Position numbers and translations under genes: made by a program. The notes beneath the pieces were generated by a model. That model did not search any database and had not been told where the DNA came from. It saw nothing but the letters and a program-made list of their open reading frames with translations. 64,000 bases of DNA, from the NCBI GenBank assembly GCA_013115135.1, contig JABANP010000023.1:212020-276019 (forward strand). The letters run 5' to 3'. This document shows positions 61,370-64,000 of the stretch, in pieces. Source of the stretch: Perkinsus olseni (taxonomy: Eukaryota > Perkinsozoa > Perkinsida > Perkinsidae). Position 1 is the stretch's first letter; every line of letters begins with the position of its first letter.

Positions 61370-61455
61370 TGACCTCATTCTGCGCCTTGCACTCGTGAGC
61401 ACGAGTGTGCGTTCTACATTACGCTGTAGAATTTCATTATCGATCAACCACCCTC
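61370..61455 (+). promoter_or_regulatory. candidate upstream module of Cys-rich gene 3
   Basis: Nearly identical to 46793-46880: TCTGACCTCATTCTGCGCC, then CACTCGTGAGCACGAGTG, followed by ACATTACGCT and, about 75 bp further, TGAATTATAGCG. It lies about 210 bp before the ATG. Confidence 0.4.
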
Positions 61456-61581
61456 GAATCCGGTTTTACATTTCGTTAAGTCCCATCTCCAATAGCCAGA
61501 CTGTATTGAATTATAGCGTGAGTGTCCAGCCTCTGCTAAACACAAGCGTTGATTTGAGCTGCAGTTCGTTTCATCGCCACA

Positions 61582-61890
61582 ATGGTGTCCCTTGTGATGA
61601 AGACCCTGATCTTCATTGGCCTTACCGTTACCGTTCTAGCTGCTGATCCCGAAATAAGTGGGGAGAGTAGACCGAATTCCTCCATCATGCAGGGTGACGT
61701 TCCCAAGGAACTCTCCAAGTCCGCTGCCGTGGTTGATATGATTGCTTTGTATGGTCCAGAAAAGAAGTTGGCGAAGAATCAGGGCCTATGTTTTGCATGC
61801 CAATTTTGCTGGGTCAACCTATGTTGTGGAGGCCCTACCTGTTGGGTTATCATGGCTGAATGCGGAGGTACTTGTGACTGCTGCAACTAG
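61582..61890 (+). CDS. small secreted Cys-rich protein 3
   Basis: 102 residues, single exon. Signal peptide and propeptide-like region are identical to protein 1 except one residue (Glu to Val near residue 50). The C-terminal domain differs more: 10 Cys (LCFACQFCWVNLCCGGPTCW, ending CDCCN) against 8 in protein 1. Changes concentrate in the Cys domain (for example WVIMAE against WGIIAA), unlike the conserved leader. The pattern is that of a rapidly diversifying secreted peptide family. It shares its upstream module and 3' flank with protein 1. Confidence 0.82.
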   Translation: MVSLVMKTLIFIGLTVTVLAADPEISGESRPNSSIMQGDVPKELSKSAAVVDMIALYGPEKKLAKNQGLCFACQFCWVNLCCGGPTCWVIMAECGGTCDCCN

Positions 61891-62489
61891 AACTCCGTCT
61901 ACGTGTAATGAATTTTAGTGCTCATGGTAGCTCTCTGGTGGTTCTGTAGTATTTAAACGAGTTACACCAAGCTTTGGTCGAGAACCTCTACTCCACCATG
62001 TGAGCCCCTTCTGCTCTCCTTTGCTCATTTCGCCCTCAAACTCGTGGATATTAGCCTGCGAGTGATTGAGGGACTTTTTACGGGAGAATTTTTACTTCGT
62101 CTCTGGAATGGCCACTCCTGCTTAGCTATGTCGACTACCAAACTCATCATTTAAGAGGATCTTGCGATACTTAAGGACATGAGAGTCCACCGATGTTTGG
62201 GCGTCATACAAGCAACAACAACAGGCTTACAACATCTGATTATATTTCATCACTCATTTTAAGTTAAAGACTACTTAATCATGTGAGAATGGTGCTGCGT
62301 TGCGGGTGGAGTAATCATCGACGGATCGGATCCCTAGAATCCAGACCTGGATGATCAAGGAAAACGTAGAGGCATAGAGGCTTTAACAGACAAGTGCGGA
62401 CCCGACCGTAGCTTCGCGAAGCGACACTTCTCAGCTTGTCCTTGGCGTACGCATCTTTCGAAACATCCGGAACCACAGCGATCACACGG

Positions 62490-62845
62490 TGGGTCCCGGT
62501 CGCCCTACGACTGCCTCGATGTTCAGCCAGCAGCATCTCGGAGGCCTTTGCGAAGATAAGTCTGTCTGAGTGGGTGCAAGAGGGCCACGTGGAGGGCCAC
62601 TTTCGATGCCGCCAACGGCAGTCAAATGGGAGGAGGCGCATTGAGTCAATGCCATTGACTGACGAGGACCGTCAGAAAGTGTAAGATGGAGGGAACAGCT
62701 TGCTCAATGGTTAGAGGTTTGGCCAGGTACCAGGTGGAGGATGCTATTAAACGGCGGTTGCAGATCAGAGGTCGCAGGCCAAGGGCAGCCCTGCACAGGG
62801 GACTCGAGAAAGACTTCGAACCCAAGCACGTGCAGCAGATGATAA
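62490..62845 (+). pseudogene. decayed MCM5 3' fragment 3
   Basis: Closest to fragment 1: same deletion of the VRLFTLA-coding stretch, same TAA in AAAGTGTAAGATG and same abrupt end after KHVQQ followed by ATGATAATACAGTATG. It keeps GCGAAGATAAG where fragment 1 has GCGTAAATAAG, so that stop arose in fragment 1 after the duplication. The winged-helix exon is open (VEDAIKRRLQIRGRRPR). Confidence 0.85.
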
Positions 62846-63104
62846 TACAGTATGATTATCGACACTGTTGAACGGCTTTTGTAAAAACCTACCTGCCCCC
62901 CCCTCCGTAACGTTTCCATGACCCCTAAGATACAACCGTGCATTTCTGTACTGATTCGAGGCACGCGGGGAGTGTCGTCAGCACTAAAGCGCAACAATGC
63001 AACGGCCGCATGATGAAACATGAATGGTCCGCGTGGCCCTCGCGGCTATCCTCCTCCGCGGGCAAATGAATCTGAACTGACGACTCCGATACGAGCCGAG
63101 GTTT

Positions 63105-64000
63105 TCAGCAGCTACCATAATTATTGCGCAATCGAGGAGGCGAACAGAGCTGTACCGCTTGGGAAGCACATGGCCGATCGGTAGGCCAGAACTTGAGTAC
63201 GCTCATCAACATAGTCGAGACCGCTGTCGACCGTACTCTATCGTTGAGTGAGGCTATGGTCTGATGTGAAAAATCTTCGTATACGTCATGGCTGAGAATA
63301 AGTCACTTGGCCTCCAGATCTCCTCCACTTGGGGAAGCGCTGACTGAAGAACTCGAATGTGTGTGTATTGGTGACCACTGGTGTGCCGATGAGTTGAAAT
63401 ATCTTAATGAGGGCCATCACTTCACAGTCGCTCTGGAACAATGCTCGATTGGTGCCTGAAGCATCGAACACCTCCCACGCTGCTCCTCGAGTCATGGAAA
63501 CACATGATGTGTAACTTGCGAGTCCATCTCACAAAGTTCGTATATGACGGCCCCGGCACTCCAAATATCCACAGCGGGACCGTACTCTTTCGCTCCGAGG
63601 AGGATCTCTGGTGCACGATACCATAGAGTCTGGATCTGACCAGCGAGGTGAGGAAAGCCGACCGGCCAGTTTATCTCACCTCCCTAGTGTATGCACGAAC
63701 ATCCGGTCGGAAGGTGCGGGCGAGCCCAAAGTCTGCTAACTTCAAACCTGAGTGGACAGGTGCTCATGCAACCACTCAAGGGGAGGAGAAGCGGTTTAAA
63801 GAGGTTGGTAAGAATTCGACAGTTACACGCGGCGTTGTCTTCCATGTTGCCTTTGATGAGAACATTCTGAGGCTTCACGTCACGGTGAATGACACCTTGT
63901 TCATGACAGTAACGAAGCCCAGCGAATATTTGACGTCTGAGGCGGGGGTTTTACGGAATCCAACTGGTCGGTGATGGACGTCCACGAACTGGACTGTCAC
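63105..64000 (-). CDS. CDK-like Ser/Thr protein kinase, second copy (3' half, cut by window end)
   Basis: Same exons as the C-terminal half of the complete kinase: [19 protein letters not shown] (about 63900), [12 protein letters not shown] (about 63740), [15 protein letters not shown] (about 63600), [18 protein letters not shown] (about 63400) and a C-lobe exon with [14 protein letters not shown], ending TGA 63105-63107. Differences from the first copy are few. No in-frame stop is seen. At 63990-64000 the intron sequence continues uninterrupted through the site where copy 1 has the LTR element. The N-terminal half lies beyond the window. Confidence 0.8.

Larger units (their letters stand above)
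59085..64000 (+). repeat. segmental duplication, unit B (runs off the window)
   Basis: Repeats unit A (45385-49290): MCM5 3' fragment, upstream sequence, Cys-rich gene 3, MCM5 fragment and CDK-like 3' half. It has two insertions not in unit A: 59253-59625 and about 60015-60497. Confidence 0.85.

Overview
The window is eukaryotic nuclear DNA, almost certainly from a unicellular protist. Genes are broken by many very short GT-AG introns. Those I could fix by reading frame and splice phase are mostly 39-53 bp. All three standard stop codons appear to be used. A perkinsid-type alveolate would fit, but no marker in the window proves it. No bacterial features (operons, Shine-Dalgarno sites, CRISPR) were seen.

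Layout: 0-6.6 kb carries an unrecognised multi-exon gene, a Sec14-like lipid-transfer gene (3.8-5.2 kb) and another unrecognised multi-exon gene, all on +. 6.7-9.5 kb holds a helical-repeat protein, a tRNA-Glu(CTC) on - and a small basic protein. 10.1-15.6 kb is a minus-strand block: a RING/TPR gene, an intron-less multi-pass membrane protein and weaker genes. 15.9-29.2 kb is two tandem paralogous genes for long secreted or membrane-anchored helix-rich proteins. 31.1-31.7 kb has one unrecognised ORF.

32.5-41.1 kb is a large inverted duplication (arms of about 3.4 and 3.7 kb, 1.5 kb spacer). Each arm carries a DUF2817 (M14-like zinc carboxypeptidase fold) gene; the right copy has a frameshift. 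A decayed fragment of the second giant gene follows at 41.4 kb.

42.1-64.0 kb starts with the full MCM5 replicative helicase gene and then becomes a segmentally duplicated array. The repeated parts are copies of the 3' end of MCM5 (three decayed), a family of three small secreted Cys-rich protein genes, and a CDK-like kinase on the minus strand (one complete copy, one cut by the window end). An LTR retrotransposon (49291-56566, identical 139-bp LTRs, ACTG target duplication) sits inside a 68-bp intron of the complete kinase gene. A 5'-truncated LINE is nested in its protease region in antisense. The second kinase copy at the very end of the window preserves the empty target site.

In function the window mixes housekeeping genes (MCM5, CDK, Sec14, tRNA-Glu) with lineage-specific secreted families that are expanding by local duplication. 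Several exon-intron models below are partial: exons were joined only where frame and splice phase agreed.
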